Shown: positions 1-8,072 of the stretch, piece after piece
Position numbering within the stretch: the stretch's first letter is position 1
Layout of the letters: the number at the start of each line of letters is the position of its first letter
DNA from: an uncultured candidate division Zixibacteria bacterium
Lineage (GTDB): Bacteria; Zixibacteria; MSB-5A5; GN15; PGXB01
DNA length: 64,000 nt
NCBI GenBank assembly: GCA_937925655.1
Contig: CALAMC010000065.1
Location: 14,418-78,417 of the forward strand
Direction of reading: 5' to 3'
The notes under the pieces: generated by a model
Database searches by the model: none
What the model saw: the letters and a program-made list of their open reading frames with translations, nothing else
Told to the model about the DNA's origin: nothing
Position numbers and translations under genes: made by a program

Positions 1-2
1 TT

Positions 3-30
3 AAGCCGGATTTCCTAATCCGGCTTTTTT
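3..30 (+). terminator. Rho-independent terminator
   Basis: A perfect 10-bp stem (3-12 with 17-26) closes a 4-nt loop and runs into T25-T30. The T-tract points to termination of a plus-strand transcript that starts outside the window. Confidence 0.75.
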
Positions 31-109
31 ATTGATTTTTTATCATCTCTTTATTATTCATTTATAAATTACATATCACTAATTCGAAACATCTTAACCG
101 GGAGGAAAG

Positions 110-691
110 ATGAGATATTTAATGCTGTATCTGGCGGGCTTGCTCATTATTGTCGGAGGAGCATTTGCCCAAAACTCCCCCATTGACAAAGGGAGCTTTA
201 TGCTCACGGGACAGGCGTCATATACGTCGTTAGGCGGAGATTTGGCGGATGAGCTTTTCGGAGAATCCATGAATCTGATTATTATCAATCCCGGCATCGG
301 CTACTTCATTTCGGAAGGCTTCATGATCGGCGGGGATGTTGCGATTTTGAGCGCGTCATGGGGCGAAGACGAGGATGTTTCCTTTCTGGGTTTTGGCCCG
401 ACTATCGGTTATTATTTCAATACCGGGCAAACCCGTACTAAAATAAAAGGGGCCTTTTACCCGTATATTAAGGGTTTTTTCCAAATGCAATCGATTAGTT
501 TGTATGATGCCGACGCCTCCAATTTTATGTTCGGCGGAAAAGTTGGATTCGACGCGATGCTTACCAATTCGGTGGCTATCGATGCGGGTATAACATTTTC
601 CAAACTGTCATTCGACCCCGACGGACCCGCCAAGTCAGTTTCGGGGAATATTTTATCAATCGGCGCCGGCTTGACGCAATTTATTTTGTGA
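110..691 (+). CDS. Outer-membrane beta-barrel family protein
   Basis: 193-residue secreted protein. Residues 1-20 form a signal peptide (hydrophobic core, cleavage near AFAQ). The rest alternates polar and hydrophobic residues and is rich in Gly, Phe and Tyr, with repeated short aromatic strands such as IGYYFNTG, as expected for a small 8-stranded outer-membrane barrel of the OmpX/opacity-porin type. The ATG at 110 follows a strong GGGAGGAAAG ribosome site. It stands alone, between terminators at 3-30 and 711-741. No specific function can be read; it could be a structural or adhesin-like porin. Confidence 0.75.
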   Translation: MRYLMLYLAGLLIIVGGAFAQNSPIDKGSFMLTGQASYTSLGGDLADELFGESMNLIIINPGIGYFISEGFMIGGDVAILSASWGEDEDVSFLGFGPTIGYYFNTGQTRTKIKGAFYPYIKGFFQMQSISLYDADASNFMFGGKVGFDAMLTNSVAIDAGITFSKLSFDPDGPAKSVSGNILSIGAGLTQFIL

Positions 692-710
692 TGAATATTA
701 TCTGTTAGTG

Positions 711-741
711 AAAAAGCCCCGATTAATGATTGGGGCTTTTT
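711..741. terminator. Bidirectional terminator between convergent genes
   Basis: The stem pairs 711-723 with 729-741 (A-tract, GCCCC, then GGGGC and T-tract). It separates the plus-strand barrel gene from the minus-strand carrier-protein gene and has U-runs in both directions. Confidence 0.75.
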
Positions 742-753
742 AATTGAAAAATA

Positions 754-1260
754 TTATTTTAGTTCAGCCGCAAGTTCCAATTCAATAATCGGAGTTTCCG
801 TATCGACCTGGTCACCATCTTTGAAATTGATCTTTTTGACAATGCCCTCGGCGGCGCAGTTCACCTGATTTTCCATTTTCATGGCTTCGACAATAACCAT
901 CGGCTGTTTGGCCTTAACCTCCTGACCGACCGTGACGAGAATCTTGACGACTTTGCCCGGCATCGGAGCGAAAATTTTATCTTTGACGCCAACCGAAGCA
1001 TCGGCGCCACCCGCGATGTCCATATCTATGGACGGAACCGTCAAGTCAAACAGAACGCCATCAACGTCGGCATAGATTTTATTATCTTTAATAACGCACG
1101 CGGCGGCGTGTTTTCTGCCGTCGACAGTCACAATGAATTTACCCTGGCCCTGTTGGGAAATCGAGTAGTGCGTTCCGTTTAAAGCGGCGGTAACGCCGTT
1201 GGCTGATGTCGCAATATCGACATCATAAAGTTTATCTTCTATTCGTACTTGCTGTATCAT
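754..1260 (-). CDS. Biotin carboxyl carrier subunit of acyl-CoA carboxylase (half of split MCC alpha)
   Basis: 168-residue biotin carrier. Residues 95-165 form a biotinyl/lipoyl domain with the biotinylation motif EAMKME; Lys128 is the acceptor. Residues 1-80 look like the beta-rich BT linker region that joins carboxylase and carrier in fused methylcrotonyl- or propionyl-CoA carboxylase alpha chains. The ATG at 1260 overlaps the stop of the upstream biotin carboxylase as ATGA, with a GAGG site about 9 nt before it. A longer reading from a GTG at 1269 is possible but less likely. It is the last gene of the liuB-liuC-carboxylase-carrier operon. Splitting the alpha chain inside the BT region is unusual; the translational coupling suggests the two parts are made in equal amounts. 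Confidence 0.92.
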   Translation of the reverse strand: MIQQVRIEDKLYDVDIATSANGVTAALNGTHYSISQQGQGKFIVTVDGRKHAAACVIKDNKIYADVDGVLFDLTVPSIDMDIAGGADASVGVKDKIFAPMPGKVVKILVTVGQEVKAKQPMVIVEAMKMENQVNCAAEGIVKKINFKDGDQVDTETPIIELELAAELK

Positions 1261-2771
1261 CTTGCGCACCTCATACCGATCTCCCAGTTTCCGATTGTCT
1301 GCCAGGGTGACGGCTTAATATGCTTCATTCCGACGGCAATCGCGGCCGGTTTTTGCGCCAGTGCCGCGGCGGCGGCCGTTGCGGCCACGGGAGATAGACT
1401 CGCACGGCCATCATCACGTCCGGCCATATTCTTTTCGATGAAATTGGTATAAGTCCGGCCGGCCCTGAATTCGGGATGGGATAAAACATCTATCATGAAT
1501 TTACGAGAAGTCTTGATGCCCAGAATTTTATAATCCTTGAGCGCCTGTATCATTTTACTTATGGCCAGATTCCGGTCCGGAGCGTGCACTATTAGCTTGG
1601 ATAAAATCGGGTCGTAATCGGTGCCGATTTTGGTATTGCCGGTTACACCGCTGTCGACTCGTATCCCCGGCCCGGAAGGTTCTTCGTAGTATAAAATATC
1701 ACCCGACGACGGCAGGAAATTATTTTCGGCGTCCTCGGCATAGATTCGGCATTCGATGGCATGGCCGCGCTGGACGGCATGGCGGGCACCCTCGGAGATT
1801 TCCTGACCCGCCGCGATGCGAATCTGCTCGACCACCAGATCGACCCCGGTCACCATCTCGGTCACGGGATGTTCGACCTGCACGCGCGTATTCATTTCCA
1901 GAAAATAGAAGCCGCCTTTGGTATCGACCAGAAATTCGATGGTTCCGGCGTTGCGATAATTGGCCGCCTGCGTCGCTTTGACCGCGGCCTCGCCCATGCG
2001 GGCGCGCAAGTCCGGCGTCAGGGCCACCGAGGGGGTTTCTTCAATAATTTTCTGGTGACGCCGTTGAATGGAACATTCGCGCTCGAATAAATGAATCGTA
2101 TTACCATGATTGTCGGCCAGGACTTGAAATTCAACATGGCGTGGGTTTTCGATGTATTTTTCCAGATAGACGGTGTCATCGCCGAACGCATTTTTGGCTT
2201 CGCGCATGGCCGCTTCAACCGATTCTTTCAGCATGGCTTTTTCATGCACAATGCGCATGCCTTTACCACCACCGCCAGCGGCGGCCTTGATAAGGACAGG
2301 ATATCCGGCTTTTTCGGCGGCTTCCTCGAACGATTTGAGATCGCTTCCAGCGCCTTGCATGCCGGGAATGAGCGGCACTCCGGCGTTGACCATTTTGCGC
2401 CGCGCCTCCACCTTATTACCCATAAGGCGCATCGATTTGCCCGACGGCCCGATAAAAACAATACCCGCCTTTTCGCAGGCGTCCGGAAACAGCGGGTTTT
2501 CGGCCAGGAAGCCATAGCCCGGGTGTATCGCATCGCATTTGTTTTCAATGGCCGCTTTGATAATTTTATCTATCGATAAATACGACTGTAAAGGCGGCGG
2601 CGGGCCGATCTCGACCGATTCATCGGCGAACCGCCTGTGCACGGCGTTGGCATCGGCCGTTGAATATATCGCCAATGTCGGGATGCCCAATAGTCGGCAG
2701 GCGTTCATGACGCGCACCGCGATTTCGCCCCGGTTGGCCACAAGAATTTTATCGAATAATTTGTCAGCCAT
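1257..2771 (-). CDS. Biotin carboxylase subunit of acyl-CoA carboxylase (methylcrotonyl-CoA type)
   Basis: 504-residue ATP-grasp enzyme that carboxylates the biotin on the carrier protein using ATP and bicarbonate. It shows the N-terminal KILVANRGEIAVRV motif, the ATP-binding glycine loop AGGGGKGM, and EMNTRVQVEHPVTE of the catalytic core. The C-terminal ~55 residues pass the usual end of the carboxylase and stop at an SPWQTIGNWEIG stretch. That stretch resembles the start of the BT domain in fused methylcrotonyl-CoA carboxylase alpha chains. The start is taken at MADKLF (2771), 2 nt after the hydratase stop; an upstream in-frame start at 2786 would overlap the hydratase. The 3' end overlaps the carrier gene by 4 nt. 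The operon context argues for a dedicated methylcrotonyl-CoA carboxylase rather than acetyl-CoA carboxylase. Confidence 0.93.
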   Translation of the reverse strand: MADKLFDKILVANRGEIAVRVMNACRLLGIPTLAIYSTADANAVHRRFADESVEIGPPPPLQSYLSIDKIIKAAIENKCDAIHPGYGFLAENPLFPDACEKAGIVFIGPSGKSMRLMGNKVEARRKMVNAGVPLIPGMQGAGSDLKSFEEAAEKAGYPVLIKAAAGGGGKGMRIVHEKAMLKESVEAAMREAKNAFGDDTVYLEKYIENPRHVEFQVLADNHGNTIHLFERECSIQRRHQKIIEETPSVALTPDLRARMGEAAVKATQAANYRNAGTIEFLVDTKGGFYFLEMNTRVQVEHPVTEMVTGVDLVVEQIRIAAGQEISEGARHAVQRGHAIECRIYAEDAENNFLPSSGDILYYEEPSGPGIRVDSGVTGNTKIGTDYDPILSKLIVHAPDRNLAISKMIQALKDYKILGIKTSRKFMIDVLSHPEFRAGRTYTNFIEKNMAGRDDGRASLSPVAATAAAAALAQKPAAIAVGMKHIKPSPWQTIGNWEIGMRCAR

Positions 2772-2773
2772 GT

Positions 2774-3556
2774 CTATTTGACCCATTTCGGTTTGCGTTT
2801 TTCCAGAAAGGCGCTCATGCCTTCCTGGCCTTCGTCGGAAATTCTAAGTTTGGCGATCATTTCGGCAGTGTATGGTTTATACTGCGCCTCGGTCATGGCC
2901 GGGATGCCGGAAACCAGCACCTTGGCCATAGCGACCGCTTCGGGGCCGGACGACATGATCATTTTGATCAGGCTGTCGACTTCGTCGTTGAGACGGTCAT
3001 CCGGCACGCAAATATTAACCAAGCCGATTTTTTGCGCCTTTTCGGCGGGCATGCGTTCACCGGTGATGAAAAATTCGCGGGCTTTGCCCTCGCCGATTTT
3101 TTTGATGACGTAGGGCCCGATACAGGCCGGGACAACGCCGATTTTGACTTCGGAAAAAGAAAATTTGGCCGTCTCGGCGGCGATGGCGATGTCGCAGACG
3201 GCGACAAAACCCACTCCCCCGCCGATAGCCGCGCCGTTGATTTTGCCGATCACCGGACAGCGGAAGTGATAAATTCTCGCAAACAGTTCGGCCAGGGCGT
3301 TGGCCTCATTCAGATTTTCCTCGAACGATTGCGAGATGACGCGCTTCATCCAGTTGAGGTCGGCCCCGGCGCAGAAGGACTTTCCTTCACCCGTTAAGAC
3401 GACAACGCGCAAACCCTTTTCTTTTTCGAGCCGGTCGAACAGGTCGGTCAGTTCGTAGATAACGGCATCATTGAAGGCGTTGTGCACATCGGGACGGCAA
3501 AAAGAGACGTATGCGACGTTGTCTCGTATTTCGAATTTTATCGTAGTATAGCTCAT
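2774..3556 (-). CDS. liuC: Enoyl-CoA hydratase, probable 3-methylglutaconyl-CoA hydratase
   Basis: 260-residue crotonase-fold protein. It has the CoA-binding/oxyanion segment SFCAGADLNWMKR, the GAAIGGGVGF helix, and SEVKIGVVPACIGPYV. That last pattern (SEVxLGLxPAxISPYV in the family) is typical of LiuC/AUH-type methylglutaconyl-CoA hydratases, which interconvert 3-methylglutaconyl-CoA and HMG-CoA. It lies directly between the carboxyltransferase and the biotin carboxylase, the same place as liuC in leucine-degradation operons. Two tandem ATGs start the frame; the second (3556) is better spaced from AGGA. Assignment to this substrate is inference from motif plus context; another short-chain enoyl-CoA hydratase role remains possible. 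Confidence 0.85.
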   Translation of the reverse strand: MSYTTIKFEIRDNVAYVSFCRPDVHNAFNDAVIYELTDLFDRLEKEKGLRVVVLTGEGKSFCAGADLNWMKRVISQSFEENLNEANALAELFARIYHFRCPVIGKINGAAIGGGVGFVAVCDIAIAAETAKFSFSEVKIGVVPACIGPYVIKKIGEGKAREFFITGERMPAEKAQKIGLVNICVPDDRLNDEVDSLIKMIMSSGPEAVAMAKVLVSGIPAMTEAQYKPYTAEMIAKLRISDEGQEGMSAFLEKRKPKWVK

Positions 3557-3563
3557 CATCGTC

Positions 3564-5171
3564 CTACATTCTGAAGACGCCGTAGCGCTGATCCGGGATC
3601 GGTTGATTGAGCGACATGGAAATACCCAGCGCGATGGCCTCGCGGGTTTCGGTCATGCCGATAATGCCGTCATCCCAGAGACGGGCGGTGGAATAGTACG
3701 GCAGACTTTCGGCGGTATATTTTTCGACAATCGGTTTGCGGATTTCGTCGATTTCTTCTTTCGACAGTTTCTTGCCTTCTTTTTCGAGCTGGCGGATTTT
3801 AACCGTCGCGAGCACGTCGGCGGCCTGTTCTCCGCCCATGACACAAATCCGGCTTTGGGGCCACATCCAGAGCAGTCTCGGGAAATAGCCGCGCCCACAC
3901 ATGGCGTAATTACCGGCGCCGAAAGACCCGCCGACGATAACCGTGAATTTCGGGACCTGGGCATTGGCGACGGCGTGGACCATTTTGGCGCCATCACGGG
4001 CGATGCCTCCGGCTTCGTACTGACGGCCGACTATAAAACCCGTGATATTCTGCAGGAATAAGAGCGGTATTTTACGGCCGGTGCAAAGCTCGATAAAATG
4101 CGCGCCTTTGAGCGATGATTCCGAAAAGAGGACGCCGTTGTTGGCCAATATCCCGACCGGGTAACCCATAATGCGCGCAAAACCACAGACGAGTGTTATG
4201 CCATACAATTCTTTAAATTCATGGAAGCGGGAGCCATCGACAATGCGTGCAATTAGTTCGCGGATGTCATACTGCTTGCGATAGTCATAAGGGACCACGC
4301 CGTATAGTTCCTCGGGATCATAATAGGGCTCTTCCGGTTCGGACATGTCGAGCTCGAATTTAGGGCGGGAGTTGAGGTTTTGCACGATATTTCGGGCGAT
4401 GGCCAATGCGTGTTCGTCATTCTGGGCGTAGTGGTCGGAGACGCCGGAAGTACGACAGTGAACATCGGCTCCGCCCAAATCCTCGGCGCTGACTTCTTCC
4501 CCCGTAGCGGCTTTTACCAGCGGCGGCCCGCCGATAAAAATCGTGCCTTGTTTGCGCACGATGACGGTTTCATCGGACATGGCCGGCAAGTACGCTCCGC
4601 CAGCAGTGCAAGACCCCAGTACAAGAGAAATTTGTGGGATGCCCATCGCCGACATGCGCGCCTGATTGTAAAATATTCGGCCGAAATGATCTTTATCGGG
4701 GAATACGCCCGACTGAAGCGGCAGGAATATCCCGCCGGAGTCAACCAGATAAATGCACGGCAGGCGGTTTTCCTCGGCGATGCGCTGGGCGCGGGCGTGT
4801 TTCAAAATTGTTTCGGGATAGTATGTGCCACCCTTGACGGTGGCATCGTTGGCGATAACCATGACTTCTTTGCCATGAATGACACCGATACCTGTTATAA
4901 GTCCGGAGCAGGGCGCTTCGTTGTCGTACATATCCCACGTTGCCAGCGGTGACAGCTCCAGAAACGGCGTGTTTTTATCAAACAGACGCGCCACGCGTTC
5001 ACGGGTCAGAAGTTTGCCGCGTTCAAGATGTACTTTGCGGGCTTTTTCCGGTCCGCCCTGCTTGACTTTGTCCAGTCGCTCCTTGAAAAGGGCGTGCTCT
5101 TCGCGATTGCGTTTATCGTTTTCTTTATAAAAGTCGGATGACGTGTTAATCTTGGATTCTATTCTAAACAT
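3564..5171 (-). CDS. liuB: Acyl-CoA carboxylase carboxyltransferase, methylcrotonyl-CoA carboxylase beta type
   Basis: 535 residues, the usual length of MCC beta/LiuB. It transfers carboxyl from biotin to 3-methylcrotonyl-CoA, giving 3-methylglutaconyl-CoA. Recognisable segments are VKGGTYYPETILKHARAQ, PCIYLVDSGG, GSCTAGGAYLPAMSDE and EDLGGADVH in the N-terminal crotonase-like half. NNGVLFSESSLKGAHFIELC, LQNITGFIVG and GGSFGAGNYAMCGR lie in the C-terminal half and are strong MCC/geranyl-CoA-carboxylase signatures. It is the first gene of the operon liuB-liuC-carboxylase-carrier. Only 70 bp separate it from the DUF35 gene, and this gap contains a hairpin, so it may be reached by read-through. 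Geranyl-CoA carboxylase is the main alternative. Confidence 0.93.
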   Translation of the reverse strand: MFRIESKINTSSDFYKENDKRNREEHALFKERLDKVKQGGPEKARKVHLERGKLLTRERVARLFDKNTPFLELSPLATWDMYDNEAPCSGLITGIGVIHGKEVMVIANDATVKGGTYYPETILKHARAQRIAEENRLPCIYLVDSGGIFLPLQSGVFPDKDHFGRIFYNQARMSAMGIPQISLVLGSCTAGGAYLPAMSDETVIVRKQGTIFIGGPPLVKAATGEEVSAEDLGGADVHCRTSGVSDHYAQNDEHALAIARNIVQNLNSRPKFELDMSEPEEPYYDPEELYGVVPYDYRKQYDIRELIARIVDGSRFHEFKELYGITLVCGFARIMGYPVGILANNGVLFSESSLKGAHFIELCTGRKIPLLFLQNITGFIVGRQYEAGGIARDGAKMVHAVANAQVPKFTVIVGGSFGAGNYAMCGRGYFPRLLWMWPQSRICVMGGEQAADVLATVKIRQLEKEGKKLSKEEIDEIRKPIVEKYTAESLPYYSTARLWDDGIIGMTETREAIALGISMSLNQPIPDQRYGVFRM

Positions 5172-5200
5172 AAGATTCCCATTCCAGAATCAAGCTTTAT

Positions 5201-5239
5201 GAAAACCGGGTCCCGACTGTTGACCGAAACCCGGTTTTC
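5201..5239 (-). terminator. Hairpin between the HMG-CoA synthase and carboxylase gene sets
   Basis: A perfect 11-bp stem pairs 5201-5211 with 5229-5239 around a 17-nt loop, immediately after the DUF35 stop. The 3' arm ends in four U residues but no long U-tract follows on the minus strand. It may be a weak terminator, an attenuator or an mRNA-processing hairpin. Confidence 0.55.
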
Positions 5240-5241
5240 GT

Positions 5242-5637
5242 TTAGTACCATTTGGGAACGAACTTATACCCGTAGCTTATGACGCCGTGAGTATCGTGAG
5301 TCTGGATTCGTCGGAATTCAATTCTGACGTCCATGCCCACTTTGATTTTTTCAACGTCACAATCAACCAGTTGCGCCGTCAGTTTGACCCCGTTGGGAAG
5401 CTCCGCAATGCCGATGGCATACGGTGCCTCGTCGGTGAACTGCGAAGGGGCCACCCGGATTACCGTATATGTCAACAGCTTTCCGATATCGGGAAGCTTA
5501 ATCGTTTCGAATTCGACGGCGCCGCATTCGGGGCAGACTAGTCGCGGCGGGAACGCGATATAACCACAGGTCCTGCATTTACCGGCTTCCAGGCGGTAAC
5601 GTTGTCCCTTTTCTCGCCAAATACGTGATGGAAACAT
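5242..5637 (-). CDS. DUF35 zinc-ribbon/OB-fold protein, acyl-CoA-binding scaffold
   Basis: 131 residues. The N-terminal rubredoxin-like zinc ribbon has two CxxC knuckles (CRTC near residue 21 and CPEC near 35). An OB-fold follows (residues ~45-125, with TYTVIRVAPSQF and PYAIGIAELPNG). In archaea such proteins bridge acetoacetyl-CoA thiolase and HMG-CoA synthase, holding a shared CoA site so that the unfavourable thiolase step is pulled by the synthase. Here it follows exactly those two enzymes, and its ATG overlaps the thiolase stop by one base (TAATG), so the same complex is likely. Function is inferred from family and order. Confidence 0.9.
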   Translation of the reverse strand: MFPSRIWREKGQRYRLEAGKCRTCGYIAFPPRLVCPECGAVEFETIKLPDIGKLLTYTVIRVAPSQFTDEAPYAIGIAELPNGVKLTAQLVDCDVEKIKVGMDVRIEFRRIQTHDTHGVISYGYKFVPKWY

Positions 5638-6797
5638 TATGCAACCTCCAGTATATGAACCAGGCTTGAACCGCCGGATCCGCCCATATTCTGCGCCATG
5701 CCTATTTTCGGATTGTTTTTAAGCTGGCGCCCATTCTCGGCCTGCCCGCGCAACTGCTTGACGATTTCATAAATCTGGGCGATGCCGGTGGCACCGACCG
5801 GATGACCTTTGGATTTAAGACCGCCGGATGTATTGATCGGGAATGAACCCTCAAGACTGGATTCGCCCTTGGCCGCCATCTCCCCGCCTTTTCCGACAGG
5901 GAAAATGCCCAGGGATTCGGAAACGATAATTTCGGCGATAGTGAAGCAATCGTGCACTTCGGCGAAATCGACGTCTTTGATAGTTTTGCCGGCCATTTTG
6001 AGGGCGCGCTCCCCGGCCAGTTTGGTGGCCGCGAGAGTGGTCAGATCTTTTCGCGAATGAAGGGCAATAGTATCGGTGGCGTGTCCCGAACCGATGACTT
6101 TAATAATCGGTTTGCCGAGTTTTTTGGCGATATCCACAGTGGTCAATATCACGGCCGCGGCGCCATCGGTAATCGGCGAGCAGTCCATAATGCGAAGCGG
6201 CGAGGCCACCATCACGGAATTATTGACTTCTTCGATAGTCGTTTCGAAAGGATATTGAGCGTTCGGGTTTTTGGCGCCGTTTTTATGATTTTTTACGGAC
6301 ACTGCCGAAAGCATGTCGCGGGTCGTACCGTACTTCTCCATGTGGGCCACTGCCATCAGGGCATATAATCCCGGAAACGTGGCGCCATGAAAGACTTCGT
6401 ATTCCTGATCGGCGGCGGTTGCCAGAGCGTAAGTGGCACCATCACCGGAGACATCGGTCATCTTCTCGACGCCGCCGGCCAGAACGATATCGGACATACC
6501 CGAAGCAACTTCGATATAAGCGGTGCGGAAAGCCAATCCGCCCGAAGCGCAGGCTGATTCGACGCGCGAAGCCGGGATATGCTTGTAACCCAAATAATCG
6601 GCCATCATGGAAGCGAGGTGTTCCTGCCCGACGAACAAACCGCCGGTCATACAACCGATGGTCATCGAATCGATTTTATCCACACCGGCGTCTTTAATGG
6701 CTATCAAAGCGGCTTCGACAAAAATGTCCCGGAACGATTTGCCCCAGAGTTCGCCCCATTTATTCATGCCTATGCCGACAACTGCTACATCTCTCAT
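5637..6797 (-). CDS. Thiolase, archaeal-type acetyl-CoA acetyltransferase
   Basis: 386-residue thiolase-fold enzyme of the SCP2/archaeal class. The nucleophilic cysteine is Cys83 in ESACASGG. Further motifs are EVHDCFTIAE and the C-terminal GHPVGATG. In the archaeal mevalonate pathway this enzyme condenses two acetyl-CoA to acetoacetyl-CoA while bound to HMG-CoA synthase through DUF35. The start is taken at the ATG at 6797, 8 nt after GGAGG; a GTG at 6806 is the alternative. It sits between the synthase (13 nt upstream) and DUF35 (1-nt overlap). The C-terminal CxH arrangement of degradative thiolases is not evident, which agrees with this class. Confidence 0.9.
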   Translation of the reverse strand: MRDVAVVGIGMNKWGELWGKSFRDIFVEAALIAIKDAGVDKIDSMTIGCMTGGLFVGQEHLASMMADYLGYKHIPASRVESACASGGLAFRTAYIEVASGMSDIVLAGGVEKMTDVSGDGATYALATAADQEYEVFHGATFPGLYALMAVAHMEKYGTTRDMLSAVSVKNHKNGAKNPNAQYPFETTIEEVNNSVMVASPLRIMDCSPITDGAAAVILTTVDIAKKLGKPIIKVIGSGHATDTIALHSRKDLTTLAATKLAGERALKMAGKTIKDVDFAEVHDCFTIAEIIVSESLGIFPVGKGGEMAAKGESSLEGSFPINTSGGLKSKGHPVGATGIAQIYEIVKQLRGQAENGRQLKNNPKIGMAQNMGGSGGSSLVHILEVA

Positions 6798-6809
6798 TTC
6801 ATGCACCTC

Positions 6810-7859
6810 CTACTTGTTCTTCCGTATTTTGTGCCTGAATTTGGCATAGGTTCCATAGTCAACGAATGTCAGGTTTTCATCGAGGAGCTTTCTGGTCCTG
6901 ACCGCTTTATCACGGACATCGTTAATGCGATCGGTCACCTGCCAGATGAAGGCATCCGACCCGGCGCCGGAACCATAGGAGACCATTAAAATTTTATCTC
7001 CTGGTTTGGCGATATCAAGGGTTGAAGTCAAACCCATCGGCGAGGCCCCCGAGTAGGTATTACCCAGAACCGGTGACAGCCAGCCCGGTTCGATCTGCTC
7101 TTTGGTAAAGCCGAGCATTTTGCCGACACGCATCGGGAATTTGCCGTTGGGTTGATGGAAAACGGCATAGGTGAAATCTTTGGGCTTCATATTGGCTTTT
7201 TCCATGATCGCCTTGGCCGCGCCCATAGTATGCGTAAAATATGCCGGTTCGCCCGTAAAGCGACCGCCATGCTGCGGGTAGTATTCATGCTCCCGGCGCC
7301 AGAAATCGGGGGTATCGGTCATGTAAGCGTCGGTATAGAGAATTTCGGCAATGACATTATCAGAACCCATGATAAACGCCGCGGCGCCGGCCGCCGCCGA
7401 ATATTCCAGCGCATCGCCGGGGGCACCCTGCGAGGTATCGCCGCCGATGGCCAGACCGTATTTAACATAGCCGGATTTAACCAGTCCCAGGCAGACATAC
7501 ATCGCCTCGGAGCCGGCCTTACAGGCGAATTCAAAATCGGCGCAGTGGATTCGCGGACAGGCCCCGATGGCGTCGGCCACAATCGTCCCGGACGGTTTAA
7601 CGGCATAGGGGTGCGATTCCGAGCCGATATAAATGGCGCCGATGTCGGCCGGATTGATATTGCCCGCCCGTTTCAGCGCATTTTTGGTCGCTTCGACGGA
7701 CAGGGTTATCGTATCGGTATCCGGAGGCGGCACCGACTTTTGAGTCAGTAAAAGTCCTTTTTTGTAGCTTGGCGCATCGGCTCCCCAAACCTTGGCGATC
7801 TCTTCGACTTTAATGCGATGTCGGGGGATATGCGCTCCATAGCCGACTATACCTACCAT
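6810..7859 (-). CDS. Hydroxymethylglutaryl-CoA synthase, archaeal type
   Basis: 349 residues, the usual length of archaeal HMG-CoA synthase and shorter than the eukaryotic enzyme. It joins acetoacetyl-CoA and acetyl-CoA. The expected catalytic triad is visible: Glu81 (IGSESHPYAVKP), Cys113 (ADFEFACKAGSEAM) and His235 (AVFHQPNGKFP). Late motifs are SPMGLTSTLDIAKPGD and SYGSGAGSDAF. The ATG at 7859 has a GAGGTAAC site. It leads the synthase-thiolase-DUF35 operon; a promoter candidate lies at 7943-7971. No HMG-CoA reductase is seen in the window, so the fate of HMG-CoA is open: mevalonate, or the adjacent methylglutaconyl/methylcrotonyl route. The gene set looks archaeal and may be an old transfer. 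Confidence 0.93.
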   Translation of the reverse strand: MVGIVGYGAHIPRHRIKVEEIAKVWGADAPSYKKGLLLTQKSVPPPDTDTITLSVEATKNALKRAGNINPADIGAIYIGSESHPYAVKPSGTIVADAIGACPRIHCADFEFACKAGSEAMYVCLGLVKSGYVKYGLAIGGDTSQGAPGDALEYSAAAGAAAFIMGSDNVIAEILYTDAYMTDTPDFWRREHEYYPQHGGRFTGEPAYFTHTMGAAKAIMEKANMKPKDFTYAVFHQPNGKFPMRVGKMLGFTKEQIEPGWLSPVLGNTYSGASPMGLTSTLDIAKPGDKILMVSYGSGAGSDAFIWQVTDRINDVRDKAVRTRKLLDENLTFVDYGTYAKFRHKIRKNK

Positions 7860-7942
7860 GTAAGTTACCTCATAGATCTATGGTTTTAAATCTCTTATCT
7901 GCAATGTCATACGTCTCGTGGCCCTACCCATACAGAAAACCT

Positions 7943-7971
7943 AATATAATCTTTTGCCGACCGACCCGCAA
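7943..7971 (-). promoter_or_regulatory. Candidate sigma-70-type promoter for the HMG-CoA synthase operon
   Basis: On the minus strand, TTGCGG (7966-7971) and TATATT (7943-7948) are 17 bp apart, about 85 nt before the synthase start. The -35 match is weak, so this is a tentative call. Confidence 0.4.
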
Positions 7972-8072
7972 GGGCAATATGGGTGATGGACGGTCATAAG
8001 TGTCCAATCCAGATAAAATAGCCGGTTTAAACCTCTTCTCTTTTCTAATATAAAATTGTATAATAAAAAATT

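Noticed and set aside
1269..1269. GTG start for the biotin carrier gene, adding three residues
   Set aside because: The ATG at 1260 overlaps the previous stop as ATGA and has the better-placed GAGG.
2018..2581. Several long frames on both strands inside the biotin carboxylase gene
   Set aside because: They are shadows of a clearly coding sequence and show no protein-family features.
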